From: Campylobacter canadensis
Lineage (GTDB): Bacteria > Campylobacterota > Campylobacteria > Campylobacterales > Campylobacteraceae
Direction: 5' to 3'
DNA: 64,000 nt
Assembly: GCF_013177655.1 (NCBI RefSeq)
Contig: NZ_CP035946.1
Location: forward strand, 1,488,001 to 1,552,000
The notes below the pieces were generated by a model. That model worked only from the letters and a program-made list of their open reading frames with translations, did not search any database and had not been told where the DNA came from. Below are positions 46,420 through 56,757 of the stretch, in pieces (the stretch's first letter is position 1; every line of letters begins with the position of its first letter). The translations under genes were made by a program, and so were the position numbers.

Positions 46420-47591
46420 TATTTAAGCTCCACAATATTTTCAAATTGACTTTCTAAAACTGAACTTTTATTTTCTGCAATTGCTTTTGCTAAATCTTTT
46501 TCATATTCTGCTGCAACTTGCATAAATTGTTGTCTTTCTTTGCCTGTTAAAGAATCTTTTACAACTCTTACAATTTTTGCTGGGTTTATAGCTGTGTTAT
46601 TTTTATACATACCAAAATGTAAGTGTGGTCCCGTGCTAAGCCCTGTTGTACCAACATAAGCAATAACTTGACCTTGACGAACATAATCACCCACCTTATA
46701 TTTGCCAAAACGACTTAAATGCGCATAAAGGGTCATATAACCGTTATTATGAGAAACTTGAATTACATTTCCATATCCGCCTTTTACACCTCTAAAAATA
46801 ATTTTTCCTGAACCTGCTGCTTTAACTGGAGTACCAATAGGTGCAGCATAATCAATACCTAAATGCGCTCTATATTTTTTTAAAATTGGATGAAATCTAC
46901 CTGGATTAAAAGGAGATGAAATTCTTGCATTTCCAACTGGTAAAATAAAGGTATAGCTTTGCAGTTGTCTTGCATTTTTATCATAATAATCACTGTCTCC
47001 GTATTTAAAAATATAAAAAGGTTTTTTATTCACCTCAACCATAGCAGCCTTTATATCTAAATCTCCATAAACCTTACCTAATCTGCGTTTTTGAGAATAA
47101 ATAATAGCAACCTTATCATCTTTTTTCATACCTGTATAATTTATTGTATTTGCATAAGCTTTAAGTAAAGCACTAGCTAATTTTGGATTTTGAGTATTAT
47201 CAACTATATCTTGATAAACAGATTTACTAACCTTAAAAACTAGACTTTCATTTTCAATATTATATGAAATTGGAGAAAATAATATTTTAAATTCATTGTT
47301 TGTATCTTTATAAAGTTGTATTTGCAAATCTTCACTAATTGGTATTAAAATCTGCTCTATCTCATCATTTTCATCTCTTAGAATTTGATATTTTACACCT
47401 GCTATAATTTCTGCTGTTAATTCTTTGTCTTCTTTATCTAAATTATGATATAAAGAAAGTGGAATTTGATTTTTACTTAAAAAATATAAAAAACTATCTC
47501 CTCTTTCCCAAACTAATTCTTCCATTTTTAGCTCTTTTGCAAAAGAAAAAATATTAAAAATAGTAAAAATTAGCAATAAAATTCTAAACAT
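46419..47591 (-). CDS. M23-family peptidoglycan endopeptidase
   Basis: A 390-aa exported zinc peptidase (signal peptide about 1-18). An N-terminal domain of about 200 residues precedes the LytM/M23 domain (about 240-345), where the metal and catalytic residues sit in HLGIDYAAP (HxxxD) and GPHLHFGMY (HxH), with YGNVIQVSHNNGYMTLYAH between. Members of this family in Campylobacter and Helicobacter trim peptide cross-links and shape the helical cell. The assignment to Pgp3/Csd-type is possible but not proven here. It is divergent from the flgP operon. Confidence 0.88.
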   Translation of the reverse strand: MFRILLLIFTIFNIFSFAKELKMEELVWERGDSFLYFLSKNQIPLSLYHNLDKEDKELTAEIIAGVKYQILRDENDEIEQILIPISEDLQIQLYKDTNNEFKILFSPISYNIENESLVFKVSKSVYQDIVDNTQNPKLASALLKAYANTINYTGMKKDDKVAIIYSQKRRLGKVYGDLDIKAAMVEVNKKPFYIFKYGDSDYYDKNARQLQSYTFILPVGNARISSPFNPGRFHPILKKYRAHLGIDYAAPIGTPVKAAGSGKIIFRGVKGGYGNVIQVSHNNGYMTLYAHLSRFGKYKVGDYVRQGQVIAYVGTTGLSTGPHLHFGMYKNNTAINPAKIVRVVKDSLTGKERQQFMQVAAEYEKDLAKAIAENKSSVLESQFENIVELK

Positions 47592-47652
47592 ATTCCCCTA
47601 CCTAAAATATAAAATTTATAAATAAAAAGGCGATAGTTTAATGTTTTTTGCT

Positions 47653-47658
47653 TATAAT
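47653..47658 (+). promoter_or_regulatory. Extended -10 promoter of the flgP-flgQ-flgR-asd operon
   Basis: TTTTTTGCTTATAAT: TATAAT with an upstream TG and T-run, 29 nt before the ATG at 47687. It is the typical Campylobacter sigma-70 type. Confidence 0.65.
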
Positions 47659-47686
47659 TTAGTAATTTTTATAAAAAAGGAAAAGA

Positions 47687-48352
47687 ATGAAAAAAATTTT
47701 ATTTTTATGTATTTACTCAATATTTTTAAATGCCTATAGCATTGTTAGTATTGATAAAGATTATGCTTATGTGCAAAAAAATCCTGAGGCTAAAATAAAT
47801 TCCAGCGGAATTATTGTAAAAAATTTTCAAAATAATAAATATATTATAAATAATTTTATTGTAGTTGATAATTCTTCAGAATTTACAAAAATAAAACTTT
47901 TAAAAAGCAAAAATAACATAAATAAATTTATGCCAAGTATAGATGCTAAAGCACAAGTAGATGATGAAGTGGTTTTTGATTACTTAAGTAAAAATGCTAT
48001 TTTACTTGCTAAAAATCAAAAAGATTATATGCAAATTACTTCTATGCTAAGCTCTAAATTTGATTTTATAAATCCTGATTTACTTGCTGCTTATTTACAA
48101 ATTAATAAAAAAGAATTGCCTAGCATAAACGATTTAGAAGAATTTTGTTCTTTATACGCTCTAAATTCTATAATTTTTGAGCTATCAAATAAAATAAAAA
48201 TTATTGATTGTATAAGTCTTAAAAAAGTTGATGAAATAGACTTTTTAAATGATTATAACTCTAATATTAACTTTTATTCAAATATAAGTAAAGAATTAAA
48301 AAAAGAAAATTTTAATTCATATTATGAAAAATTAATGCAAAAAATGGAATAA
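47687..48352 (+). CDS. Exported protein of unknown function, first gene of the flg operon
   Basis: A 221-aa protein with a signal peptide (KKILFLCIYSIFLNAYS). The mature part is mixed, with no recognised domain; a helical Lys/Asn-rich C-terminal end (YSNISKELKKENFNSYYEKLMQKM). Its place, directly in front of flgP, suggests an envelope or flagellar-motor role, but this is an inference. The stop lies 43 nt before the flgP GTG. Confidence 0.68.
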   Translation: MKKILFLCIYSIFLNAYSIVSIDKDYAYVQKNPEAKINSSGIIVKNFQNNKYIINNFIVVDNSSEFTKIKLLKSKNNINKFMPSIDAKAQVDDEVVFDYLSKNAILLAKNQKDYMQITSMLSSKFDFINPDLLAAYLQINKKELPSINDLEEFCSLYALNSIIFELSNKIKIIDCISLKKVDEIDFLNDYNSNINFYSNISKELKKENFNSYYEKLMQKME

Positions 48353-48394
48353 TAATTGCTAATAAAATTACAAATTACTAAAAAAGGATTAAAA

Positions 48395-48868
48395 GTGAAA
48401 AAAATATCTATTATTTTTATGGCATTATTTTTAGCAGCTTGCACTAGCCCAAGAGATGCTAATGCTAAAAATGAACAAGTAAAAAAATTAGAAGTAAGAA
48501 AGGCTTCATACCAAGAACCTGTTTTAAGCCCTGAAGAAGAAGCAGTAAGGCTTATGATTTTTAGTGCTATTGGAGAAGGAATTCCACCACAAAATACAGT
48601 TTCGCAAGCACAAGCTCTAGCACTAGCAAAAAGAGCAGCAATAAGTGATGCTTATAGACAACTTGCAGCAAAACTTTATGGAGTAAGAGTAAATTCTAGA
48701 GAAAATGTAAAAGATGCAATGCTAAGAAGCTCTTTAATTACAACCTATGTAAATGGACTTATTAAAAATGCAAATATTACAGGAGAAGGCTTTAAAAACG
48801 GACTTTATACTGTTGAATTAGAATTAAAAATTGACAAGTATAAATGGAACGAACTTTTTTCTTATTAA
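48395..48868 (+). CDS. flgP: Flagellar basal-disk lipoprotein FlgP
   Basis: FlgP forms the large outer-membrane-associated basal disk of the Campylobacter flagellar motor and is essential for motility. I start it at the GTG at 48395 (AAAAGGAT upstream); this gives a lipoprotein signal with lipobox LAAC and Cys16. The 157-aa product keeps the conserved ALALAKRAAISDAYRQLAAKLYGVRVNS. The downstream flgQ and flgR confirm identity. Its 3' end overlaps flgQ by 25 nt. Confidence 0.9.
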   Translation: MKKISIIFMALFLAACTSPRDANAKNEQVKKLEVRKASYQEPVLSPEEEAVRLMIFSAIGEGIPPQNTVSQAQALALAKRAAISDAYRQLAAKLYGVRVNSRENVKDAMLRSSLITTYVNGLIKNANITGEGFKNGLYTVELELKIDKYKWNELFSY

Positions 48869-49236
48869 TTTTTTCTCTTTGCATTCTTAGTGCTAAGGAG
48901 CCTGATTATATTTTTTGGGCTAAACTTAACACTAAGAATTTAATATTAAATTCTTCTGAATTTCATTTATCTCGTGCAATGAGTATTAATAAAAATGCAA
49001 AATATGAATACATTTGCGAGATAAATTCAAATAACATAAAAGACACTTATAAAGCTTTAAAATTAAACAAAGAACAATTACTTGAATGTATAAATAAGGC
49101 TAAAATATATGATTATACAAAAAGTGAAAAAAATATTATAAATACTAGCACTCATCTTGTTGTTTTTCCGATGTATTTTAAAGCTAGTATGAGTATTGAT
49201 GGAAAAATATTAATTTTTAGAAGGAATGATATATGA
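48844..49236 (+). CDS. flgQ: Flagellar protein FlgQ
   Basis: A 130-aa exported protein (signal peptide FLLIFSLCILSA) that in C. jejuni stabilises FlgP and is needed for motility. It is recognised mainly by position between flgP and flgR and by its size and secretion signal. The mature part contains FWAKLNTKNLILNSSEFHLSRAMS. It overlaps flgP by 25 nt and flgR by 4 nt, so translation is coupled. Confidence 0.8.
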   Translation: MERTFFLLIFSLCILSAKEPDYIFWAKLNTKNLILNSSEFHLSRAMSINKNAKYEYICEINSNNIKDTYKALKLNKEQLLECINKAKIYDYTKSEKNIINTSTHLVVFPMYFKASMSIDGKILIFRRNDI

Positions 49237-50528
49237 AAATAGCTATAGTTGAAGATGATATTAATATGAGAAATTCATTGCAACTTGCTTTAAGCGATGA
49301 GTATGAATTAACTTGTTTTAAAAATGCAATTGATGCTTTAAAAGTAATTGATGATAGTTATGAATTAATAATCAGCGATATTAATATGCCTAAAATGGAT
49401 GGACTTGAGTTTATAAAAGAATGTCTAAATAAAAAAATCAACGCTGAATTTATAATAATAACAGGCAATGCAACCTTAAATAAAGCTATTGAATCACTAA
49501 GACTTGGTGTAAAAGATTTTTTAACTAAACCTTTTGATTTAGATAAATTAAAAGAAGCAATAACTCGTGCAAAAATTATAAAAGAAAAAACAAGTAAGAT
49601 AAAAAAAATAAATAAAGAAAGCAAAAATGATATGTTTTTAGCAAGTTCTAAAAAACTTGAAGAGCTAAAAGCTTTAGCATTAAAAGCAGCAAAAACTGAT
49701 GTTAGTGTAATGCTTAGCGGAGAAAGCGGTGTTGGAAAGGAAGTTTTTGCTAAGTTTATTCACGAAAATAGCCCTAGAAAAAATGAAAAATTTGTAGCAA
49801 TAAATATGGCTTCAATTCCTGATAATTTACTTGAAAGTGAATTATTTGGCTATGAAAAAGGTGCATTTACCGATGCAAGTGCTACTAAAATTGGGCTTTT
49901 TGAACTAGCAAATAATGGCACTTTATTTTTAGATGAAATAGGAGAAATGAGCATTGCTTTACAAGCAAAACTGCTAAGAGTTTTACAAGATAAAACAATA
50001 AAAAGAATAGGTGGATTAAAAGATATTAAAATAAATGTAAGAATTATAAGTGCAAGTAATATTAATATAAATGAAAACATAAAACAAGAAAAATTTAGAG
50101 CTGATTTATTTTATAGATTAAATACTATTTTATTAAATATAGCACCCTTAAGAGAAAGAAAAGAAGAAATCTTACCACTAGCAAATGCAATTTTGCAGCA
50201 AAGTGTAAAAGAATATGATTTAGAAGAAAAAGAATTTAGCAAAGAAGCTAATGAATGCTTATTAAATTATAATTATCCTGGTAATATTAGAGAGTTAATT
50301 TCCATTGTTCAAAGAGCTTGTATTTTAAGCGATGGCAAAATAGTTCAAAAACAAGATTTACATTTAGCATTTGAAGAGAAAAAAAGTATTGATGATATGC
50401 AAAAAGAGCTTATAATACAAGCTTTATCTTATACGAAAGATTTAAAGCAAATTGCTAAAATGCTTTCTATGAGTGAAAAAAAATTAGAAGAAAAAATTAA
50501 CAATTACAATCTTAAGGAGTATTTATGA
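49233..50528 (+). CDS. flgR: Sigma-54 response regulator FlgR
   Basis: FlgR activates sigma-54 promoters of rod, hook and minor flagellin genes when phosphorylated by FlgS. The 431-aa protein has a receiver domain (phospho-acceptor Asp in IISDINMPKMDG, about residue 51), an AAA+ domain (Walker A GESGVGKE, sigma-54 contact GAFTDA, Walker B GTLFLDEIGEM), and a weak C-terminal segment (about 385-431, IAKMLSMSEKKLEEKI) that is a shortened version of a Fis-type DNA-binding domain. A candidate target promoter precedes flgK at 58638-58655. Confidence 0.94.
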   Translation: MKIAIVEDDINMRNSLQLALSDEYELTCFKNAIDALKVIDDSYELIISDINMPKMDGLEFIKECLNKKINAEFIIITGNATLNKAIESLRLGVKDFLTKPFDLDKLKEAITRAKIIKEKTSKIKKINKESKNDMFLASSKKLEELKALALKAAKTDVSVMLSGESGVGKEVFAKFIHENSPRKNEKFVAINMASIPDNLLESELFGYEKGAFTDASATKIGLFELANNGTLFLDEIGEMSIALQAKLLRVLQDKTIKRIGGLKDIKINVRIISASNININENIKQEKFRADLFYRLNTILLNIAPLRERKEEILPLANAILQQSVKEYDLEEKEFSKEANECLLNYNYPGNIRELISIVQRACILSDGKIVQKQDLHLAFEEKKSIDDMQKELIIQALSYTKDLKQIAKMLSMSEKKLEEKINNYNLKEYL

Positions 50529-51556
50529 AAAACTATGCGGTAGTAGGTGCAAGCGGTGCAGTTGGCGAAGAAATATTAAAAGTCTTAGATGAATTAGATG
50601 TAAAAGTAAATGAATTATATTTATTTGCTAGCAAAAACAGTGCTGGAAAAAAACTAGAATTTAAAAATAAAGAATATACAATCTTAGAACTTACAAAGGA
50701 TAGTTTTAAAAATAAAAATATTGATGTAGCCTTTTTTTGTGCAGGTTCAAATGTATCTAAAGAATATGCTAAATATGCAGTTGATGAAGGTATAATTGTA
50801 ATTGATAATACAAGTTATTTTAGAATGAATGAAGATGTACCTTTAGTGGTGCCTGAATGCAACAAAGAAGATATTAAAAAGCATAAAAATATAATCGCAA
50901 ATCCAAATTGTTCAACAATTCAAATGGTGCATATTTTAAAACCACTTGATGATGCTTTTGATATTAAAAGCGTAAATGTAAGCACCTATCAAGCAGCAAG
51001 TGGTGCAGGAAATATCGGTATGCAAGAGCTATTACATAATTTTGAGCAGATTTTTTCTTTTAAAGATGTTGAAGTAAAAAAATTCTCTCATCAACTTGCA
51101 TTTAATCTAATTCCACAAATTGATGATTTTACAGAAAGCGGCTACACAAAAGAAGAGTTAAAAATGATAAATGAAACTCAAAAAATTATGCACAAAAAAA
51201 TGCAAATTAGCGCTACTTGTGTGCGTGTTCCTGTGCTTAGAAGCCATAGCGAAAGCATAAGTATAACTTTTAACAAAGAAGTAGATTTAGCAAAGGCAAA
51301 AGAACTCTTAAAAAACGCTCCTAGCGTTGTTGTAATTGATGATGTGAATGCAAAAGCACAAAATGAAGATAATTTTGATGAAAACAATATGCGTTATCCT
51401 ATGCCACTTTTTACAAGCGATACAAATGAAACTTATGTAGGTAGAATTAGACTTGATTTAAACTGCCCTAAAACCTTGCATTTATGGTGTGTAGCTGACC
51501 AAATAAGAGTTGGCGCTGCAACAAATGCAGTAAGAATTGCAAAAAATCTTGCATAA
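50525..51556 (+). CDS. asd: Aspartate-semialdehyde dehydrogenase
   Basis: This enzyme reduces aspartyl phosphate to aspartate semialdehyde, the branch point to lysine/diaminopimelate, threonine and methionine. At 343 aa it has the NADP motif GASGAVGEEIL near residue 7 and the catalytic cysteine in NPNCSTIQMV (about residue 128). YQAASGAGNIG and the substrate-binding RVPVLRSHSE are conserved. It overlaps flgR by ATGA. Confidence 0.95.
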   Translation: MKNYAVVGASGAVGEEILKVLDELDVKVNELYLFASKNSAGKKLEFKNKEYTILELTKDSFKNKNIDVAFFCAGSNVSKEYAKYAVDEGIIVIDNTSYFRMNEDVPLVVPECNKEDIKKHKNIIANPNCSTIQMVHILKPLDDAFDIKSVNVSTYQAASGAGNIGMQELLHNFEQIFSFKDVEVKKFSHQLAFNLIPQIDDFTESGYTKEELKMINETQKIMHKKMQISATCVRVPVLRSHSESISITFNKEVDLAKAKELLKNAPSVVVIDDVNAKAQNEDNFDENNMRYPMPLFTSDTNETYVGRIRLDLNCPKTLHLWCVADQIRVGAATNAVRIAKNLA

Positions 51557-51559
51557 AAA

Positions 51560-51584
51560 AATCTTCCTTTTTTTAAGGAAGATT
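51560..51584. terminator. Terminator between convergent asd and the AGCS gene
   Basis: Perfect 10-bp stem AATCTTCCTT/AAGGAAGATT with a T5 loop. On the minus strand it runs into TTTTTTT, so it chiefly stops the AGCS transcript; it can also serve asd. Confidence 0.82.
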
Positions 51585-52917
51585 AAAAATTATTCTTTTT
51601 TAATTCTTGTTTTACAACCTTTGCGAGTAAAAATAAGGCTATTGCATTAGGTAAAACCATTAAAGTATTGCATAAATCTGATAATTCCCACACAAATTTT
51701 ATCTCAAGTAAAGAACCAAAAAATATACAAAAGACAAAAATTGCTTTAAAATATTTTAAAGCTTTAGAATTAAATAAATAAAGCACATTAATTTGTGCAA
51801 AATAATACCAACCAATAATAGTGGTAAAAGCAAAAAACACTAAGCAAATAGCAAGTAGTTTTACTCCAATATCTCCAAAAGATAAATAAAACGCTTGAGT
51901 GCTAAGTAAAATTCCACTTAGTTTTAAATCAGCCCCACTAAGCAAAATGATTAAAGCAGTTGCTGTGCAAATAAAAGCAGTATCAATAAAAACAGCAAGC
52001 ATTGCTACAAAACCTTGTGAAACTGTATTTTTAGTATGTGCACTTGCGTGAGCGTGCGGGGTTGAACCCATACCAGCCTCGTTTGCAAAAAGTCCTCTTG
52101 CAACCCCGTATCTAATAGCTTCTTTTATTCCAATTCCTGCTGCACCGCCGATAACTTCTTCTAAACCAAAAGCTTGTTTTACTATGCTTGATAATACATC
52201 TAAAATATGTGAATGGAATTTTATCATTACAAAAATAGCCACTAAAACATAACAAATTGCCATAAAAGGCACAACAATTTCAGCAAATCTTGCAATACGC
52301 TTAACGCCACCAATTACAACAAAGGCTGCAACAATTGCCACAACAATTCCGCTTATGTAATTTTCAATATTAAATGCTTCTTTTAATGCTCCTGCAATTG
52401 AATTGCTTTGAGTCATTTGCCCAGCACAACCTAAGGCAATAATAATTGCTATTGCAAAAAAAACTGATAAAGCATTTGCTACTTTTTTACCTAAAATCTT
52501 TTTTACACCTAATTTTATGTAAAATGCAGGACCACCAATATAATGCCCGTCTTTTCTTACCTTATATTTTTGCGCTAAAATACCTTCTGCTAAAATAGTA
52601 GCCATTCCAAAAAAGGCACTAACCCACATCCAAAAAATAGCCCCTGCTCCACCTAAAGAAATGGCCGTTGCAACACCTATAATATTACCAGTTCCAACCT
52701 GTGCTGAAATAGATATCATCATAGCTTGTAAAGCACTTATACCATTTTTTTTATCTTTAGAGAATAAATCTTGAAAACTTTCTTTTATGCTTTGTTTAAA
52801 ATATTTAAATTGTGGTAAAGCAAGGTAAATTGTAAAAGTAATTCCAATTGCAATTAACACAAAAACAAGCACATAAGTAACTAAAAAATTATTTATTGTA
52901 TGTATAAATTCATTCAT
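51583..52917 (-). CDS. Alanine/glycine:cation symporter (AGCS family)
   Basis: A 444-aa inner-membrane transporter with about 11 helices. Signature segments are [37 protein letters not shown] and [24 protein letters not shown] proteins import alanine or glycine with Na+ or H+. A second, partial AGCS gene lies at the right edge of the window. Its start overlaps the smpB stop (ATGA). Confidence 0.92.
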   Translation of the reverse strand: MNEFIHTINNFLVTYVLVFVLIAIGITFTIYLALPQFKYFKQSIKESFQDLFSKDKKNGISALQAMMISISAQVGTGNIIGVATAISLGGAGAIFWMWVSAFFGMATILAEGILAQKYKVRKDGHYIGGPAFYIKLGVKKILGKKVANALSVFFAIAIIIALGCAGQMTQSNSIAGALKEAFNIENYISGIVVAIVAAFVVIGGVKRIARFAEIVVPFMAICYVLVAIFVMIKFHSHILDVLSSIVKQAFGLEEVIGGAAGIGIKEAIRYGVARGLFANEAGMGSTPHAHASAHTKNTVSQGFVAMLAVFIDTAFICTATALIILLSGADLKLSGILLSTQAFYLSFGDIGVKLLAICLVFFAFTTIIGWYYFAQINVLYLFNSKALKYFKAIFVFCIFFGSLLEIKFVWELSDLCNTLMVLPNAIALFLLAKVVKQELKKNNF

Positions 52918-53351
52918 TGATAAGCCCTTAATTCTCTATTTAAATCTCTTTGTTTAATACTCATTCTTTTATCGTGTAGATTTTTTCCTTTAACTAAGGC
53001 TAAAGTACCCTTTAAAATTCCTTTACTAAAATAACAATTAAGAATAACCATACTAAGCCCACCTACACTAACTTTGCCTAATAATTTATCAATTTGTTCT
53101 TTATGTAAAAGTAATTTTCTAGCCCTTCTTTCATCGTGATGAAAATATTTATTTGTAGTCTTTAAATGACCAATATGCGCATCAAGTAACCAAGCTTCGC
53201 CTTTAATAATACGCACAAAAGAATCTTTTAAATTAATCTTTCCTTGACGAATAGCTACAACTTCACTTCCAAGCAACACAAAACCACATTCATAAGTTGA
53301 TATTACGCTATAATCAAATCGTGCTTTTTTATTATCTGCAATAATTTTCAT
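52914..53351 (-). CDS. smpB: SsrA-binding protein SmpB
   Basis: SmpB binds tmRNA and delivers it to stalled ribosomes. The 145-aa product has the family hallmarks: an N-terminal [10 protein letters not shown] beta strand, [32 protein letters not shown] and the basic tail [19 protein letters not shown], needed for trans-translation. The ssrA (tmRNA) gene itself is not visible in the window. Confidence 0.95.
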   Translation of the reverse strand: MKIIADNKKARFDYSVISTYECGFVLLGSEVVAIRQGKINLKDSFVRIIKGEAWLLDAHIGHLKTTNKYFHHDERRARKLLLHKEQIDKLLGKVSVGGLSMVILNCYFSKGILKGTLALVKGKNLHDKRMSIKQRDLNRELRAYQ

Positions 53352-53359
53352 CTTTATCC

Positions 53360-54244
53360 TTAAAATTTTAAAAAAATACCGATTTTAGCAGATTTTTTAT
53401 TTATTTTAAGGCTTGTTCTAAAACTTTTATAATCATATAAAAATTTTATGTTAAAATCTTTTTTATTAGCATATAAATTTATTGATGAATTTGTAAAATT
53501 ATAAAAATATCCACCTGCTAAAGCATAATTATCAAAACCTAAAAAAAATCCTTTATATTCATAACCAAGAAAAAAATTAGAATTAGCTCTAAACTTATAA
53601 TCAATACTAAAATCCAAAGAATAAGAAAAATTATTAAATTCACTTATTTTAAAAAACAAAAATCTATTTTTATCAATATTAAATAAGGTTAAATAATGAT
53701 TAAAACTATGATTAAATTCTAATAAAGTTAAACTAGGATTATAAGATTTAGTTTTAAAATCATAAAAAAATGCAATATGTGAAAAATAATGTTTGTAATT
53801 AGTATTTTTTTGCATTAAAGCTTGTGGGATAATTGAATTTTTAAATTTGATATTATTTTCTTTTGCTAAAAAATAAAGCGCACTTGAGCAATTTTTATAA
53901 AAAAATGAATAATAATCTTTTTTATCCTTAAATAAAATTGATAAATCTTCATCAGTATTTATATTTTCACAAAAGACTTTTCTATTATTGTTATTATAAA
54001 ATTTTCTTAATTTATTTTCATCTACAAGCTCGTAAAGTGCTTTATTTTTATAAAAAGATTTTAAAGCTTCAACTAAGCTAACATTGTATGTATCAATACT
54101 AAAATGTAGGGCTTTATTTTTATGTTTTAAATAAATATGTCCAAAAATTTCATCAAAATTTTTATAATTTTCTTCAACAAAACAAAGCTCAAACTCACTA
54201 GCAAAAGCAAAAATACTAAAAAATAAAAAAATAAACTTCTTCAT
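53360..54244 (-). CDS. Exported protein with DUF4105-like N-terminal domain
   Basis: A 294-aa protein with signal peptide ([12 protein letters not shown]). The N-terminal part (about 18-150) shows [17 protein letters not shown] and a later [14 protein letters not shown], the FGH and NC positions typical of DUF4105/Lnb-type periplasmic domains, whose Cys and His are thought catalytic. The C-terminal half is rich in alternating aromatic strands ([25 protein letters not shown]) and could be a small outer-membrane barrel. The assignment is tentative. It lies 8 nt upstream of smpB on the same strand. Confidence 0.6.
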   Translation of the reverse strand: MKKFIFLFFSIFAFASEFELCFVEENYKNFDEIFGHIYLKHKNKALHFSIDTYNVSLVEALKSFYKNKALYELVDENKLRKFYNNNNRKVFCENINTDEDLSILFKDKKDYYSFFYKNCSSALYFLAKENNIKFKNSIIPQALMQKNTNYKHYFSHIAFFYDFKTKSYNPSLTLLEFNHSFNHYLTLFNIDKNRFLFFKISEFNNFSYSLDFSIDYKFRANSNFFLGYEYKGFFLGFDNYALAGGYFYNFTNSSINLYANKKDFNIKFLYDYKSFRTSLKINKKSAKIGIFLKF

Positions 54245-54295
54245 ACATTTATTTTACAATATTTGTTAATATTTACAATTAAAAAAGGAGAAAAA

Positions 54296-55357
54296 ATGAA
54301 TGATTTAATGTCTTTATTTAAAGAAGTAAAATATCCAAATTTTCAAAAAAGTCTAATTGACTTTGGTTTTATTCAAAAATGTGAATTAAACAATAACACA
54401 ATTTCAATGTTAATTCAAATCCCTGCAACAAGTCCTAAAATTGCAGAGCAAATTCGCAACGAATGTGAAATTATTGCAAAGAAAAACAATTACGAGCTTG
54501 ATTTAATTATAAATCAACCAAAAGCTCAAGAACAAGAGCCTGTACGTGCTAAAATTAAAAACCTTGCACCGCAAATTAAACATTTTGTAATGGTTAGCAG
54601 CGGTAAAGGTGGGGTTGGAAAAAGCACTACTACTTTAAATCTAGCTATTTCATTAGCAAAACAGGGTTTAAAAGTTGGTTTGCTTGATGCTGATATTTAT
54701 GGTCCAAACATTCCAAGAATGCTTGAGAGTTTAAACGAACGCCCTGAAGTTGTAGCAGATAAATTACGCCCTTTATCAAAATACGGAATAGAATTTATGA
54801 GTATGGGGAATTTAATTGAAGATGGGCAAAGTATGATATGGCGTGGTGCTATGATTATGAAGGCTATTGAACAATTATTAAAAGATGTATTGTGGAGTGA
54901 ATTAGATGTATTATTACTTGATATGCCTCCAGGAACAGGCGATGCACAACTTACTTTAGCTCAAAGTGTGCCAGTAAGCGCTGGAATTTGCGTTAGCACT
55001 CCGCAAAGCGTTAGTTTAGATGATAGTAAAAGAGCTATTGATATGTTTAATAAATTAAATATAAAAATAGCTGGAGTTATTGAAAATATGAGTGGTTTTA
55101 TTTGTCCAGATTGTGAAAAAGAGCATCCTATTTTTGGAAAAGGTGGTGCTGTTAATTTAGCAAATGAATATGATATTGATGTTTTAGCTTGTATTCCGCT
55201 TGATATGAGTATTAAAAATGGAGGAGATGATGGAAAGCCAGTTAGCTATTTTCAACCAAATTCTTTAGTTGCTAAAAGATATGATGAAGCAGCTTATAAA
55301 TTAATTCAATTTTTAAAAGACATAAAGGCTGATAACTCAAGCATTCAACCAAGATAA
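54296..55357 (+). CDS. mrp: Iron-sulfur cluster carrier protein Mrp/ApbC
   Basis: A P-loop ATPase that loads and transfers Fe-S clusters in the cytosol. From the ATG at 54296 (AAAGGAG upstream) it is 353 aa. It has an N-terminal MIP18-like domain (about 1-75), the deviant Walker A SGKGGVGKSTT, ADIYGPNIPRML, DMPPGTGD, and a CxxC cluster-binding motif in FICPDCEKEH. An earlier in-frame TTG at 54263 is less likely. Confidence 0.94.
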   Translation: MNDLMSLFKEVKYPNFQKSLIDFGFIQKCELNNNTISMLIQIPATSPKIAEQIRNECEIIAKKNNYELDLIINQPKAQEQEPVRAKIKNLAPQIKHFVMVSSGKGGVGKSTTTLNLAISLAKQGLKVGLLDADIYGPNIPRMLESLNERPEVVADKLRPLSKYGIEFMSMGNLIEDGQSMIWRGAMIMKAIEQLLKDVLWSELDVLLLDMPPGTGDAQLTLAQSVPVSAGICVSTPQSVSLDDSKRAIDMFNKLNIKIAGVIENMSGFICPDCEKEHPIFGKGGAVNLANEYDIDVLACIPLDMSIKNGGDDGKPVSYFQPNSLVAKRYDEAAYKLIQFLKDIKADNSSIQPR

Positions 55358-55369
55358 AAAGAAAAAGAT

Positions 55370-56749
55370 TTATTCTTCTTCTTTATTTTTACCCTTATTT
55401 TTAGGCACTAAAACTAAGGGTACTCCACTAAAATCATAATTTTTTCTAAGTACATTTTGTAAATAACGATTATAAGAAAAATGCAAAGCCTTTGGCTTGT
55501 TCATAATTAGTGCAAATTTTGGTGGTGCTATGCTAAATTGCGTTGCATAATATATTTTTACTAATTTACCTTTATCGTGCGGTAAAGGATGTTTAATAAT
55601 AGCTTCTTGGATAATTTCATTAAGCTTTGAAGTAGGAATTTTTTGAGTATAATTATCAAAAACTTTTAAAATTAAATCTAATAAATTCTTTATTCTTTTT
55701 TTGCTTAATGCACTAACGCTAATTATTGGAGAATGTGCTAAAAATTTAAATCTATCTAGCCTTAAATGTTTGCATACTTCATCAAATTCTTTATCGCTTT
55801 TTCCACATAAATCCCACTTGTTTAACACAATTATACTTGCTAAATTATTTTTATCTAGTAAGCCTGCTATTCTTTCATCTAGCTCGTTAAAACCTTCACT
55901 AGCATCTAAAACTAATAAAGCAATTTGAGCATTTTCTAGCATTTTTTGGGTTCTTAATAGGGCAAATTTTTCAATTCCTACTATTTTGCTTTTTTTTCTA
56001 ATACCTGCGGTATCAACAAATTCTAAGGTTTTATCTTTATAAACTATACTTTCATTTACTGGGTCTATAGTTGTACCTGCAATAGAACTTACAACGCTTC
56101 TATTATCATTAACTAAAGCATTTAATAAAGAACTTTTTCCAACATTAACCCTACCCAAAATTGCTATTTTCATATGAGCTAAATCAATCTCATCATTTGC
56201 AACTTTTTCATCATTTTCTAAAAAATCTTCTAAGCTAAGCTCATCATCTTCTACTAAATAATTTTGAGTTAAATTAGAAGCACAAAAATCTATTAATTCA
56301 TCTATTCCGCTTGCGTGAGAAACACTTATATTAAACACATTTTTAAAGCCGAAATTAATAAATTCATAAGCCCTAGCTTCATCTTTTTTACTATCAACTT
56401 TATTAATTACAAGAGCAGTTTTTTTTCCGAGTTTTAATAAATCATAAAAATAAGCTCTATCATCATCATTGCTGCCTAATTTTGCATCAACCATATAAAG
56501 TAAAATATCACAATCTTTTGCCACTTCTAGGGTTTTTTTCTTTACATTTATAAATAATTCATTACTATCATCAAGCCCACCGCTATCAATTAGCATAGCT
56601 TCTTTACCGTTTAATTCAACCTTTGCTATATTTGTATCTCTTGTTGTTCCTGCAATATCTGAAGTAATTGCTATTCTTTGTCTAGCTAAACGATTAAATA
56701 AAGAGCTTTTACCCACATTTGGCTTACCAATTAATAAAATTTTTTGCAT
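55370..56749 (-). CDS. der: Ribosome biogenesis GTPase Der (EngA)
   Basis: Der assists maturation of the 50S ribosomal subunit. The 459-aa product has two consecutive G domains: the first with [14 protein letters not shown] and DSGGLDD, the second with [14 protein letters not shown] and DTAGI, then a C-terminal KH-like domain ending with a basic tail. The convergent end with mrp is 12 nt. It follows flgK by 8 nt on the minus strand and may share its transcript. Confidence 0.95.
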   Translation of the reverse strand: MQKILLIGKPNVGKSSLFNRLARQRIAITSDIAGTTRDTNIAKVELNGKEAMLIDSGGLDDSNELFINVKKKTLEVAKDCDILLYMVDAKLGSNDDDRAYFYDLLKLGKKTALVINKVDSKKDEARAYEFINFGFKNVFNISVSHASGIDELIDFCASNLTQNYLVEDDELSLEDFLENDEKVANDEIDLAHMKIAILGRVNVGKSSLLNALVNDNRSVVSSIAGTTIDPVNESIVYKDKTLEFVDTAGIRKKSKIVGIEKFALLRTQKMLENAQIALLVLDASEGFNELDERIAGLLDKNNLASIIVLNKWDLCGKSDKEFDEVCKHLRLDRFKFLAHSPIISVSALSKKRIKNLLDLILKVFDNYTQKIPTSKLNEIIQEAIIKHPLPHDKGKLVKIYYATQFSIAPPKFALIMNKPKALHFSYNRYLQNVLRKNYDFSGVPLVLVPKNKGKNKEEE

Positions 56750-56757
56750 TATATTCC

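Noticed and set aside
55357-55385. Possible terminator between mrp and der
   Set aside because: The A-rich/T-rich pairing (AAGAAAAAG with CTTCTTCTTT) is short and imperfect, so I did not list it.
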